DNA of 64,000 nucleotides from Perilla frutescens (taxonomy: Eukaryota > Streptophyta > Magnoliopsida > Lamiales > Lamiaceae), in NCBI GenBank assembly GCA_026008535.1, contig BRKX01000007.1, positions 59,943,001-60,007,000 on the forward strand. Reading direction: 5' to 3'. Shown piece after piece: positions 34,299 through 45,999 of the stretch (position 1 is the first letter of the stretch; the number at the start of each line of letters is the position of its first letter). The notes under the pieces were generated by a model that did no database searches, was not told the origin of the DNA, and saw nothing but the letters and a program-made list of their open reading frames with translations. The position numbers and the translations under genes are program-made.

Positions 34299-34300
34299 AT

Positions 34301-35586
34301 TGATGAGGACATCCATAGCAACGAGGATCTAAACCCGGAGTTACAATTCAAAGGACCCGCCACTCGACTAAGAGCTAAGAAGTTACAAGACTACTTGCAA
34401 GCAACAATCCGCAAGAAGCTCGAAGAAGAAAACGGCGTGCAAGGTAGCTCAAAGTTAATGACCTTGTTGATGTTGGAAGATGGAGATCAAGACATGGAGT
34501 GCAAGCCATGAAGAAGTGCACATGTGCATGTGGACGTGTGCTTGTGTGCGTGTGTTTGAAGGTCACGGCCGAAGTGAAGAAGGCCAAGATTTTCGGTCCT
34601 TAATGTTTTAATTAAGGAGTTATTTTATTTTATTTAATTAGACTATAGTCCAAATCAGTTTTATTTAATTATTTTAGAGTAATTTTCGGTCATAGAGTCC
34701 ACAAGTCATAGGTTTGACTAGAATTTTAATTAAGGGAAGAAACTACCTTAAATAGAATTCTAGTTTAGGGAATTTCCTAGTCCAAGTAGACTTCTTTTTG
34801 GACCTTATATTTTCGGTCCCTTTTAGCATTATATTTGATCCTCCTATGCTTATAAATAGGGAATCATTGTGACATTCATACTTTAGACTATATTTGATTA
34901 ATTAAGCTTTGGTTTCAATATCGTCTCAACCCCGTTAAATCTTTGTGAGTTTTGATTTAAAATTCATACTCTTAGAACTAGCAATTCTAGGTTTTAATTC
35001 AATAGAATTCGCCTATCCACATTGAGGGATTGTTGGAGACTTGCTACTTGAAGATCAACTTAAAGAATTTGGCCTTGCGTACGTTCGAGATTCAAGGTAA
35101 CTTTCGGGTTGTGATTCACATCTACAACTCCACCGCCATCCAACCGCCACCGACGACCCCCACCCTCACCGATGTCCATCTCAACATCATTCACCAAGTC
35201 CATTGATCGAGCATCAAGTCATTCCAAGTCATTTCGGATTAGAATTTCCTATACGTGTTCTTCACGACGTTTGGAACACCTATAACGTAAGTTCATCCAA
35301 AACACTATCATATCCTATCTACCTCAACCATTCTTCACCTAAGCCTCACACACCTCATCCCATCATCATAGCCGTTCCATTAGCCCTCCAAAACAGCCCC
35401 ATCTTTTGGATTTGTGTTTCAATTCGTGTGTCGTAGTCTAGGTATTTTAGTTGGTTTAGTTCGTCTAGTTTGTTCCGTTATTTCGTCTTTGTTATTCCGC
35501 ATATTTTGAATTAGTATTTCGAGTCTTAGAAGTCATAGAACCCTTACTTTTCGACGTGCGTTCGATCCTTATCTCGGGTCACATCA
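34301..35586 (+). repeat. Family-G copy 2, 5' LTR
   Basis: 1286 bp, starts TGATGAGGAC, ends GGTCACATCA. It has the read-through pol tail frame at its start (QFKGPATRLRAKKLQDY, about 34341-34391) and a TATAAATAGGG box near 34850. Confidence 0.88.
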
Positions 35587-35592
35587 TAAAAG

Positions 35593-35606
35593 TGGTATCA
35601 AAACCA
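35593..35606 (+). other. Family-G copy 2 primer-binding site (tRNA-iMet)
   Basis: TGGTATCAAAACCA, six bases from the LTR end; two G-to-A changes from the usual site. Confidence 0.75.
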
Positions 35607-36530
35607 CGTCCGCTTTGGTTCGTGGTTTGTGTCTTTATTTTCCATTGAGTTTGTTCGAGTTGCAATTTAATTTCCGTATTGTTCATTGAAAAAAAAGGGT
35701 AACGATAAAAAAAAAGAAAAAAAAAACGATCGTTTATAAAAAAAAAATCGGATAAAAAAAAGGAGATCCGATATAAAAAAAAAAGAATATTCATTGTTTC
35801 CTTTTGTGTTCCTTTAATTTTGGTACTTTCCTTTTGGTACTATTTCATAGTTGGTAATTACCTAGTGAGTCTTTCTTATTTTTGGTAGTTTCCTTCTAGT
35901 TTAATCTTATTTTTGGAACTTTCCATACAAGTTCTATTTTCTTTTTGGTAACTTCCTTTAGAGTTATATCCTATTTTGGTTCTTTCTTTCTAGAGTCTAG
36001 GCTAATTAAGGTATTTAGATTTTGTCACATAGATTGATACAAATCCAAATCACCCTCTTGCCTTACTTATTTCTTCTTCCCATATCATATTCTATTCTGT
36101 TCTTCCTTCTATCTAGATCTATTTTTGGAATTCCTAAATCTATTTAGGACTTCATTAATTGATCTAATTCTTTCCTTTACTACCTCCACCATACTCGATC
36201 ACCATTCCTAATCATCACAACTATTCGATCACCCCCATGCACCACCATACTCGACCACCACTCCATATACACACAAAATTCATCCCTATTCCAATAAGTA
36301 GCATTCCCTTCCATTCCCAGTGAGATAAAGCTTTTCCCGAGGATACCACATAGAGAGAGCCGATTCTCTTAGCTAGTTCAATCAGCCCTATACACGATTT
36401 ATCACACACTGTGCACCCATAAATTGAGTGATACACGAGTGGTAAAATCAAGAGTGAAAACAAAAGAGTGAACATGAGATTGTGAGGTCCTACCTTGTTT
36501 TTCTTTACGTTTGTTCATTTTGTAGGTATC

Positions 36531-36998
36531 ATGAAGAAAGGGAACCACCCGGAGTCATCCTTGACCCCACCCGTCGACCCTCAGTCGACCATTCCACCTT
36601 TGGACCCGTCCAAAGATCCGTCCAAAGCCCCAATGGAGTCTTCTTTGGATCCAACACCACCGTGGGATCCTAAGTACCACTTTAAAGCGCTTTCAAAGCA
36701 CTTCCAGAGACAGCACCAGGCTCTATCTGACAAGATTGATAATTTAGTGCATGCCTTTGAACACACTAAAACTACGCCGACCATTACTCAAGCTGTTCGA
36801 GGACCCGCTAGACGTACTGAGCGTCAAAACGAGCCAGAAGAGGAGTACTTTTACGAGAATACAGATGCTGAATATGAGACCCCAGATCGAGGCCGTGATC
36901 GACCCTATCCTCCTAACAGGCATGCAACTTACAATGATAACTATGGAGAAGATCGAATCATCAACAACATCAAAACAAGAATTCCAGAGTTTGAAGGC
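36531..36998 (+). pseudogene. Family-G gag N-terminus, split by Sirevirus insertion
   Basis: From ATG 36531: a proline/serine-rich N-terminus, WDPKYHFKALSKHF (aligns with WDPKYQFDSMAQYF of copy 1), then NNIKTRIPEFEG, where the match stops exactly at the Sirevirus LTR (36999). Uninterrupted as far as it goes. Confidence 0.85.
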
Positions 36999-38713
36999 TG
37001 TTGGTCCCGGGCGAGTCAATATCAGTTTAGAGGGGGGTGAATAAACTGATTGAAAACTTTTTACTTTAAATGCGGAATAATAGGGCCCTTTGACTCGCTT
37101 AGAAAAACTTATCTATGCATAAACTGGTTGATCTGTTATAACTGCTTGGTGCAGATTGTGTGAACTTGTGTACAGTTTAAAGATATGAAATAGTCAAAAC
37201 AATACAGCACACAAGTGATTTATAGAGGTTCGAAGTCTCAAATTTTTACGTCCTCTATTCCTTCCGCAGAAGGGCAACTTCACTATATAACTTGAGTTTC
37301 TTTACAAATTACACAATGAAGGACAATTGGCTGAACTTGGTAACTGCTCGCTACCTCAGCGGGTCGACGACTCATACTTGAAGTCCCTAACTACTCGCTA
37401 GGAAGGTAGGTACTATTGTCTTCTTTACAAGGTTTTAGATCTCTTTCGATCTTCAAGAGGTTAGTCTTGAACAGGGGGTATCAACTGATGTGCTCCTTCA
37501 ATTGAGCTAAGTAGTTGATCATTGTATAGCTGAAACTGAGAAGGCTGCCCTGGCTGAATCGTTAACAACTGGCTGAATATCTCGACTCTTTGAATTCTTC
37601 TTCTTAGTTGGACTCTCGCAGTTTTTATCAAATGCTGAACTTGAGCTAATTGGGAGAGAGAAAGAAAAGCTCTTGCTTGAATATTTTAAGAATGTATATG
37701 CGAAAGTTGTGGAGGCGAAGAATATTTAAAACTTTGATTCACTCGTCTTTTATAGAGGAGTGATTTTATGACCATTGAGTTCCATTGATCGGTTGCTCTA
37801 TTGGCTCATCAATGGCAGATGGTCTTTATTGATCGCTGGAGCTTTTGGTTGAAGTAGTCGTTACTTTGCCAATCGATCTTCATTGGATATTTAATTCCAG
37901 GATCTTCGTTGAAGGATTTATTCCAAGATTCACCGGTTTGAGCAATTACTCCAGAGTTCTCTGGCTTCAATTTTTCTAGCAGTTTTGAGTTCCAGTTAGT
38001 AGTTCTGAACTTGTCTGTTCAGTTCGGCCAGTGCTCCAGTTGGTAGTTTTGAGCTTGTCGTTGCTTCAGTTGGCAATTTTGAACTTGTCAGCTCAGTTTG
38101 GCCATTGCTCCAGTTGGCAGTTTTGAGCTTGTCAGCTCAGTTTGGCCGTTGCTTCAGTTGGCAGTTTTGAGCTTGTCAGCTCATTTTGGCCATTGCTCCA
38201 GTTGGCAGTTTTGAGCTTTGTTTCTCCAGTTCGACTGATCCCAAGTTCTTGGCTAGCTTGTCAGCTTGACTGATTTCTCTTGAGCTTTCTTGTCAGCTTG
38301 ACTAATCATAAGCTGACTGACTTCAGTTCTGGCCTTTAGCTGATCTGTCTTGTTTACTTCAGTTTGGCCATCAGTTGGATACTTCCAGTCTTTAGTTTAA
38401 ACTAATCTCTTATCAGTTCCTTCAGTCTTAGTCGACTCTTTTCTCCCTCAGCTCAGCTGACTCAGTTGTCAGTTTGTTCCGACTGGTTTGACTTTTGACT
38501 CTTTAGTTGAGTTGAATTCTGACTGGATGACGTATCCTTCAGCTTGCAGACCATACTCCAGATTGGTTGACTTTGGCTTTACTTGATTTCCTTTTTGATG
38601 CACTGGATTGATCAACTCAGATCTACAACTTGAATTTTAGTTAGTTTTTCATAGATAGTTTTGACATCTCATCAAAACCTTTTCTAGAGGTTCCTTGATA
38701 GTTTTTCCTAACA
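36999..38713 (-). repeat. Sirevirus 3' LTR
   Basis: 1715 bp, TGTTGGTCCC...TTCCTAACA. It starts exactly where G2 gag is broken and ends at the polypurine tract. It includes a 44-bp tandem array at 37993-38222. Confidence 0.85.
37993..38222. repeat. 44-bp tandem repeat in Sirevirus LTR
   Basis: Unit starting CAGTTGGCAGTTTTGAGC begins at 37993, 38037, 38067, 38111, 38155 and 38199. The period is 44 bp except one 30-bp unit lacking 14 bp. Confidence 0.85.
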
Positions 38714-38727
38714 ATTTCCCCCTTTTT
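38714..38727 (-). other. Sirevirus polypurine tract
   Basis: AAAAAGGGGGAAAT on the minus strand, directly before the 3' LTR; the characteristic Sirevirus form. Confidence 0.88.
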
Positions 38728-39203
38728 GATGATGTCAAAACCTTGTCAATGATGATGGAAAAACTGTAAAAGTTTATTTGATAGACATGCTGTAGTTTGC
38801 TTAGGCAAATTCTTGAAATCAGAGCATGTTAGAACATTAAATTCAAGTATCAGAGCATTCATGAAATTCAAGTATCAGAGCATTCAAAATATATTTTCAT
38901 TTTAGTCATGCTTTCAGTCATGCTTTTATTTTGAGTAATTAGTGTATGATTGTCCGAGTATCAGAGCATTCAAAATTCATGTATTTTTATTCTCATTTAG
39001 GCATGTAATAGAGCAAGTATAAAGTATGGATCAAAATTATATCAAATAATATTTTGAAAGCAAGTTAGAACTACTTCTCTTCTTTGAATGCTTCATCTCT
39101 TCCTGCTTGATTCTCCTCTTTCTTGAGCTCCAAATTTTCTCCAACCTTCCCCCTGAAGCTGAGCTGCTTCCCCCTCATGATGTATTTCTCTTTGGATTTG
39201 ATC
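38728..39203 (-). other. Sirevirus region between env-like copy 3 and the polypurine tract
   Basis: No conserved frame. It contains a short repeated word, GTATCAGAGCATTCA, three times between about 38860 and 38970. Confidence 0.5.
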
Positions 39204-40844
39204 TCAAAGAGTTAAGCTTTCATCATCATACTTTCCATCTTTCCCCTTTTTGGCATCATCCAAAAGCTGGGGTGGATCGCACGATGGTATTGCTAGATTT
39301 GGCAAGAATGTGAAGGCAGTTGCCAAATTGTTATCATGGACTAAGGGAACTAAAGGAATGGGCATGGGTGAGGAGAACCATGCATAGGCTTCTTTAGTTG
39401 TCATGAACTGACCATGATCAGTGTGTTGAGAGAGTTCTTGCTCTCTGAAGTCCATGGAGGCTAAGCTGGTGAAGATCTCATCGGTTGTAGTGATTGGAGG
39501 ATCTACGAGGAATGGAGTGCAGGAGGAGTTGGCTGGGTCATTGTTAGGAAGAGGAGCGTCAGCTGGTATACTTAGCTGGATTCTTTTGATCATTGAATCC
39601 ATTATCTCTGATAGCGTTGGCGGTGAGGAGAGTGGATGATTCATCCATTGTCTACTCAATTCTCCTTTGTTGATCTAGAAGATAGATCCATGAGTGCTGA
39701 TGAGGTGGAACATTATGGCCTCATCGAGTTGGAATCGCCAGATGTGGTACTGGAGGTACCTTTTTATTTGCTTGAAAAAGGAGGGATCAGTGCCCTCAAT
39801 GAGACCGAAGCAGCTCCTCAGCTGATGGTCTAGAACTGCCTCAAACTCAACCTCAATTGAGTCGCGATGCACTAAGGGTAGAGGTTGTGAGGTGCCTGGT
39901 ATTATAGACTGATCACTCAGTCTAGAGAGGGGCTCATTCTCAATCATCAGCTGCCGTTCTTCTGAAGAGCTTGCATGGGCGACCGCTGGTTGTTTTCCAT
40001 AACTTGAGTCGGGAGTTCCTGGTTGGCGGGATCCCTTCGAGATTGGATTGCAGTAGATGGTAGGGACCATGTCCCTTCTTTTGAGCGGTTCTCCAGTTGG
40101 AATGATCTCATCAAACTGGCTTTGAATGATGTGGCTTATGCGACTCATAAACCAAACTTTTTCTCGGAATGAGCCAGTTGATGGATCATATTTTGCTCGC
40201 TTGACATTTGCTCGTATTTGAGCAAGAATAAAGGAGGCCCAGTCGGCTTTACACCCGAAGTAGAGAGCGGCCGTTAGACGGGCTTTCATGTGTGAGAATT
40301 GGACTGTCTCAAAGTTCCTATGCAGGATATGACCGGTGATATCCAGAAGTTGAATGATCTTGTTGGGCAGGCTTTCCTTTAGCTTGTGTGAGCAGTCATG
40401 ATGGTGTACGTGAGGATGTTTCCAAAGACCCCACAGTGCATATTTGCACGGTAGTGCTAGTTCCATCACGTCTGGGCCGTCGCCGGGGAGAAGAAGTGTA
40501 GACATCATTGTTGCTTTTTTCACCGTTATCTCTTTATTCTGGATGGTGGAGATGATGTTGTCGTCGGAGATGGTTGTGTTGCAGTAGAACTCCGCAACAT
40601 GGGAAGGTATATTCTTGAGTGGCACGATTGTCAAAAATGGCAGTAGTCTAGTTGTCTCCAATGGCCTATAAATTCTTTGAAAGTTGTCGGAGCCGAGACG
40701 TGCGTTAAGATACTCTAGATTAAGAGTCTTATCTTTCTTCAGCTTCTTAATAAGCAGATTGGTATCTACCATCTGAAATGAAGGCTTCATTTCTGCAAAA
40801 AGATGGTGTTGTGAGATATGCAAATGTGAAGAGAGAGTTTTCAA
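39204..40844 (-). pseudogene. Env-like (post-pol) protein of Sirevirus, copy 3
   Basis: Minus-strand frame from 40844 (or the in-frame ATG at 40790, which better matches copy 2) to 39675, 389 residues, then one stop and 151 more residues in the same phase to 39204. The N-terminal part (TNLLIKKLKKDKTLNLEYL) aligns with the starts of copies 1 and 2. The centre has ARLTAALYFGCKADWASFIL, matching the N-W-A motif of the other copies. The C-terminus is Pro/Thr-rich and unlike the others. No signal peptide or membrane segment is seen. Sireviruses such as SIRE1 carry env-like genes here; the function is unknown. This copy is the longest continuous frame of the three. Confidence 0.7.
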
Positions 40845-40898
40845 GTAATCAAAGTAAGGAGGAGATTGAGTTTGCAGATGATCGGAGTCTCCATTTCC

Positions 40899-40906
40899 TT
40901 ATATAA
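40899..40906 (-). promoter_or_regulatory. TATA-like box upstream of env-like copy 3
   Basis: TATATAAG on the minus strand, about 110 bp before the ATG at 40790, followed by a CT-rich leader. Inferred promoter. Confidence 0.45.
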
Positions 40907-41306
40907 ATATATTTAGCATAGCATGCATTGATCGAGGACACTTGAGTGCTTCTCTTAGCTGATCAGTTGTCCGATTTGATGGATGATTAGCTGAATTAAT
41001 GATACATGAATCCCAGCCGTTCCATTGTGATTCAGCCTTATGATCATGTGGCTGAGATAGAGTTATTTTGAAAATGAGGTAGTTTCGATAAATAGCCAAA
41101 TATTTTCTGCAGATTTTGCTATTTATATCTCATTAGAAAAATGTATTTCTGTTTGCTTCTTTGAAGAAAATACTTAATAACAATGCAGAGATATTAATGG
41201 CATCTTGTGAGAGAAAAGCTTATTTTCAAATTGCAGCCGTTGAATATAATATATGAAATTTTATAATCATAATGGTAACAATTTAATTATGATAAGCTTG
41301 AGATGA

Positions 41307-42805
41307 TTAGAAAAACTTATCTGGAGTCAGTTGGGATACAATCCAACTGATTGAATGCTCAACGGTTGGATGATCAGTTGAGTCTTGGTTCTCAATTGTC
41401 GCTGATAAGCTGGCTGAAGCTGAAGCTGCAACTGAACTAAATTGATCAATTGGCTTGATCAGTGGTTTGGCTTTCAGTAGACAGTTTCCGCTTCTTGAAG
41501 GGCCTAGCTGGACTGGCTGCACTGCTTTCTTTGGAGGCAGTTTTGTTCTTTGGCAGTTCAGGCCTTGCTGTTCTCCTGGCTTGGCGAAGGTGAAGCTGGA
41601 TGGCAACTGACGAGTTTTTCATCCTTTGACTAAGGGATTGTGAAGTTCCCTTTGGCGATGATCGAAACTGATCATTTTTCATAGGCAATTGCACACCTTT
41701 CGAGCTAGATGTGAGCAGTGGAGTGACATAGCTCTTGCATAGGAGACTTGGTGATGTGGCAGTGTCTTCATCATCACTATCGCTCTCATCAGCATGCCTT
41801 GGATTCTTCTGAGAAGCCACGACTTCAGTATGTGAAAGATGTGGTTCTATTCTTTTGATGATAGGTGGAGTTTGTCGTGATGGCTCAGCTGACTGACTTG
41901 ATAAATTATCAAAGTTCAGTTTTCGACAAAGCGAGACAGTTGGGCAGTTGACTGATTGATTTACAATCCCAACTCCTTGAGGCATGATGCTGGTCTTGAG
42001 TTCAGCTAACAAGGCGGGTACTGGAATCTTGTTGACAAGCCGGTGATTCATGATGTGCTGGACTTGCACAATAGTTGGAGGAAATGGATTTGACGATCCA
42101 ATCTATTTAATGCTCCAAGTTTCTTCTCGTTGCCAGTAGCTCATGCCATGAAAGGAAGTTAGCAAAAAGTGAGACTGGATGGACATAGAATGTCTCCAGT
42201 TATACCAGTAGAAATACCGGTGGAGTTGTTTGAACAGCTCTTGGTCACGTTGTGCAACAAAAGCAAAGTGAGTGAAAAGGAGATTGGTCACTTCCTTTTC
42301 TGAACCTTTGACTGCATATTCACCACTGTAGAAGGTGCGGATATTTTCTTCAGTCAGCTGGAGAGGAGGGCATGTGCTTCTGAAGTAGTCCGCTCCATAG
42401 TTTGGATGAGGGATTCCAATGAATGGAATAAGCTCATCTGGATAAGAGCAAACCTGAAAATCAACTGGTGATCTGTTCTTTGATTTTGGAGAATGAATGA
42501 CGTTGGCAGTTGAGTTGCTTGAAGTGTGGTTGCTTGTCTTTGCCTTAGCTTTTCTCTTTTTCCTTAGCGACTGAAGATGGGCAGTTTCTTTCTTAGGAAT
42601 CCAGTCAGAGATAAGAACTGGTAGTGCTTCATCACTTGGAAGTTTTAGCAGGTCTTCAAGCATTTTGCTCATTCATAGAACAAGTCCTACCTTGGACTCA
42701 AATTTGCCAGATTTCTTTGAATCAGAGGCCTTGATGACTTGATGCTTGAATTGTTGAAAGATAAATTCTGCCCAGTTTGTTTGTCGCCCTTTAGCAAGGT
42801 GAATT
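41307..42805 (-). pseudogene. Env-like protein copy 2, central and C-terminal part
   Basis: The minus strand continues from the far side of the Tekay insertion. TNWAEFIFQQF near 42775, then an open frame 42672-42103 containing GADYFRSTCPPLQLTEENIR and FYWYNWRHSM...FHGMSYWQREETW, a stop at 42103, and the same phase on to 41446, with a further shifted frame to 41307. The C-terminal third is Ser/Thr-rich with basic clusters (KKRKAKAK, PFKKRKLS) that resemble nuclear localisation signals. It is homologous to copy 1 across the GADYF and FHGMS(Y/F)W regions. Broken by stops and by the Tekay insertion. Confidence 0.72.
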
Positions 42806-43502
42806 TGTAATACCCCAGATCTCCGAATAAGGTTTAGAGAATTATTAATAATAATTAATTAGCTAAATAAGGAATTTAATTAAGATTAGCTAAGATTGGA
42901 TGTCAGTCACGACTTTAGAAGTCAGATCGCCTTTTTGAGAAATGTGATTTTAACTATTTTATGACCATCTGTGGTCTCGTTAGAAAGGTTTTAACTCAAG
43001 GAGTATGCCGGTGTTTTCAGATTTTAATTCTGAAGTCATTTGAGTTCTCGGTGATGAAAAATGCATTTAAAAGAAGAATGAATAGTAACTTTTGCGTGAG
43101 TTCGTGTTTTGAGAAATTTACGAAATCCTCCTCGTTTATTCAAGTTCAGTTCTGTCAGGCCCCTCTTATGGGAAATGACTCAAGGATTCCGTTGGCATTC
43201 ACGGATTGACAATCTGAGGTCAATCGAACGCTCGGGAGCCAAATCTGTCAGTCTGAGTGAATAGTAAAAAGTAATTCCAAAAAGGGAATCTTTGCTCGTC
43301 TTTCTTCAGACGAACCCGTCTTCCTCACGAATCAAGTTGGTCCACTAGTATTCGAGCCAGCGAGTCTCCCGGTATTTTTAGATTTCATGTCTGAAGTCAT
43401 TTGGGCCTCGATATCGAATTAAGCAGCTTTTAACCGAACCCGGGGTAACTTTTGTAGTATTCCCGCACATCAATGGCTTCCAAGGGAAGCCAAAGCTTTT
43501 CC

Positions 43503-43510
43503 TATATATA
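43503..43510 (+). promoter_or_regulatory. TATA box of Tekay 5' LTR
   Basis: TATATATA in CCTATATATAGGGGACC; the same word is in the 3' LTR near 52881. Probable U3/R boundary. Confidence 0.6.
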
Positions 43511-44194
43511 GGGGACCACCCCTTTAGCTTTTCTTGCTCACTTTACTCTTTCCCTTCACTTCTAAACCGAGAGGTGAAAAGCTTTGAAAGCCGAGAAGGT
43601 TCTGTCGAAATAAAAAGCGTTCTTCGTGAGTGTTCTTCAAGACGACGAGCGGAGTGGCGTGGAAGGGATACGGTGAGGGAATGTACTAGGGGCACCGTTG
43701 AAATCGTAGCAGGCGGCTCTACCACCGTTGCGACTCGACGAGACGCCAAGCTAACCACATTCCTTCGACGCACCTGACCCCGTCCATTTGCGTTCGTCAG
43801 TCTCAATTCCATTTCTTTTTCGTCTTTAAATTTCCGCATTTACTTTCTGTTCTTTATGTTCTTCGCGTTCTTCATTATTTCTCGTCTAGAGTTACATTTC
43901 GATTTTCGTTGAAATTCCAAGATGATAACTTGTGCGTTATATTTCTCATTCTAAATTCCGTTATTATTATTCTAAGAAGATTAACCTCGTTATTCTATTA
44001 AAAATCCGTTCAAGTTATATTTATTTAATTCCGGAGGATTATCGTGTTTGTGCCGTTATAATGCCGAAATTATTTTAAGTTAAAGTATGTTGTTGCATGA
44101 TAAATTCAAGCACGTTGTTTTCAGAAAATTTCGGGTTTTGCGTTCTTCGCGTTCGTCGAGAGTTGAAGATCGCCCAGGAAGAGAGAGAAAAAGG

Positions 44195-44325
44195 GTCCCG
44201 CGACCGCGGGGGGTGCGCGGCCGCGCGACGCCTCCCTCGGCCTAGGACCCCGCGGGCGCGGGGCTGCGGGGCGCGGGAGGTGCCGGCGGCGCGCGACGCC
44301 CCCCCCCCCCCCCCCGTGTCTTCCG
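44195..44325. repeat. GC-rich island with C17 homopolymer
   Basis: Almost pure G/C with CGCGGG-type words and 17 consecutive C at 44299-44315, inside an otherwise AT-rich LTR. Only its first about 50 bp are kept in the 3' LTR (about 53605-53655). Confidence 0.85.
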
Positions 44326-45987
44326 ACGCTCGTCCTTCCGACTTTTTGAGTTTTTTTTCGAGTCATGTTTTTCCGAGTAATTCTCAAGTTTAGACTAAGA
44401 ATATTTTTCAAGCTTTCTCCGATTTATTCGAGAAAATTATTAAAGATCTTTTCCGTCTAAAAATCTAGAAATCAAGTCGAGAAATTCCTTTAAATAAAAT
44501 AAATCCTTTTCGAACCCTCATTAGGTCAAAGTCGTGCTATCCATATTAAGTCCTAACTAAGGGGTTATTAGTTGGGTGTTATTTAATATCATGTTATTAG
44601 AAATCTTCGAAGGAGGCTTCTAAGTCGACGATTCGACTCTTGTAGGAGGAATCGAGCCTCAGGGGAATACTCAGAAAGATCGCCAGCTCGTTGCCTCATC
44701 TTCCGTTCCATAATCAAGGTGGGTAAATCTATACTCATCTAAAGTTTGAGCTAATAAGCTCTAGAAGCATGTTAGGGCAAATGAGATATCCAATAAAGTA
44801 TTTTTGCTCAGCCTGTTAGATCTCTGTACAAGGAAAGGAAAAGAATAGATGGAGTTATATGCATAATTATGTTGAATTATTATTCGGGTTACATGAAGTA
44901 AAGAAAGTTAGTATAAGTTAAGTGAGCTCTCAAGTATGTTAGATATGCTAGAATTGTTTATTTACAATTTGTGCTAGCATGAGGTGTTTAGAATTGCTTT
45001 ATTTGCAATCAATGTTTATCCACGTTCATTTCTTCGTATTTGAATACTTATGCTTGTTAAAAGCTCGTATAGTTAAGGATTAAGGATTGCCTTTTTAGGG
45101 TAGCTTAAACCCTTTGTAGGCCAAAACCAGGTAGTAATAAGGTATTAGCATTAGACATTATTCTAAGCTTGGTTTTGCTAGTAAGAATACGAAGAGGAGG
45201 AACTTAGCTTTCACTTAAGCAGGATTTGAGCTCAGAATTATTAAGGTAGTCACTGCCGGGTTTTTACCCGCAAACTCATTTGGATATTTGAGGTAACCCC
45301 TCTTCTATCCTATGGCATGCCTAAGGGTACAGTTGACGACAGGTTTGAGCCAAGTTGGGCCCAAAAGAAAAGAAAAGGTTTTACGGATACGGAGAGGGCT
45401 TTTGCGTTTTGCTCTCCGTATACCGTCTGTTAATCATTGGATATCTTAAAAGTTATTAAAGCATTTTCATTAAAACCCACTGAGTACATTAGTGCTCATG
45501 CCCCCTCTTTTCAAATGTTTTCAGGTTGAGATGCTGAGGATGCTTGTGGCTGTGAATGTGGGTTGGCTGCCAAGACTATTTTGCTATTATCTAATGTTTA
45601 TATGAAATCCCACTTTGTGATCCGCTACTCTGATACACTCTTTTCAATTCTATTTAAGTCCTATTATGTTTAGCAAAACCTTATGATCAATCTTCCCCGA
45701 AACGATTTAATACTTATAAGATGCATATTATGTCTATCTCTGTTTTTGAGTATGATCTCCGTCCACCTGCAAAGAGGTCTAACAAGTTGGTATCTGATTA
45801 ATTAGCCGTTCATTCCGCTTAAGCATCTTTTCTTTTAATCCAAGTAAACCCGAGCATCCCTATATAACTTCTAAGGCACGTCTTGATTCTTAAAACTCTT
45901 GGTAAATCTCCATCCTTATTCGTTAATCCCATAATAACACCCCGTCCCCACTTGTAAATCCCTATCTCAGGACCGGGCTGTTACAGT

Positions 45988-45999
45988 TGGTATCAGAGC
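45988..45999 (+). other. Tekay primer-binding site (tRNA-iMet)
   Basis: TGGTATCAGAGC, two bases after the LTR end; exact match. Confidence 0.95.

Larger units (their letters stand above)
29772..34300 (+). mobile_element. CACTA-like transposon carrying captured host-gene fragments
   Basis: Both ends are packed with ACTACGG/CCGTAGT words, the type of subterminal repeat seen in CACTA elements. The right end, read inward on the minus strand, starts ACTACCACAAAAACGCTC, close to a CACTACAA terminus, with the first base changed or lost at the junction with the G2 LTR (34301). A clean left terminus is not visible; the array begins right after the FAR1 frame. No transposase is present. The interior holds plus-strand pieces of at least four unrelated nuclear genes, some with exon-intron junctions kept. 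The best reading is a non-autonomous gene-capturing (Pack-type) element. Confidence 0.6.
34301..36998 (+). mobile_element. Family-G Ty3/gypsy element, copy 2 (5' part)
   Basis: A complete 5' LTR (34301-35586), primer site, leader and first about 156 codons of gag, then cut by the Sirevirus at 36999. The rest should lie beyond the Sirevirus, outside the window. It is related to copy 1 at 9772, with similar leader repeats, but clearly diverged. It sits at the very end of the CACTA-like element. Confidence 0.85.
42806..45985 (+). repeat. Tekay 5' LTR
   Basis: 3180 bp. It contains a TATA box (43503-43510), a GC-rich island with a 17-C run (about 44190-44320), and a 383-bp segment (about 44248-44630) that the 3' LTR lacks. 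Confidence 0.92.

Noticed and set aside
37993..38222. Regular 44-bp repeats considered as a CRISPR array
   Set aside because: Head-to-tail repeats without unique spacers, inside a plant LTR.
43543..44411. Open frames on both strands in the Tekay 5' LTR (and their copies in the 3' LTR)
   Set aside because: They lie in untranslated LTR sequence around the TATA box and GC island, and the arginine/proline-rich frames reflect GC composition.
45988..45999. TGGTATCAGAGC taken as part of a tRNA gene
   Set aside because: It is the primer-binding site next to an LTR; there is no cloverleaf. The same holds for 11022, 23839 and 35593.
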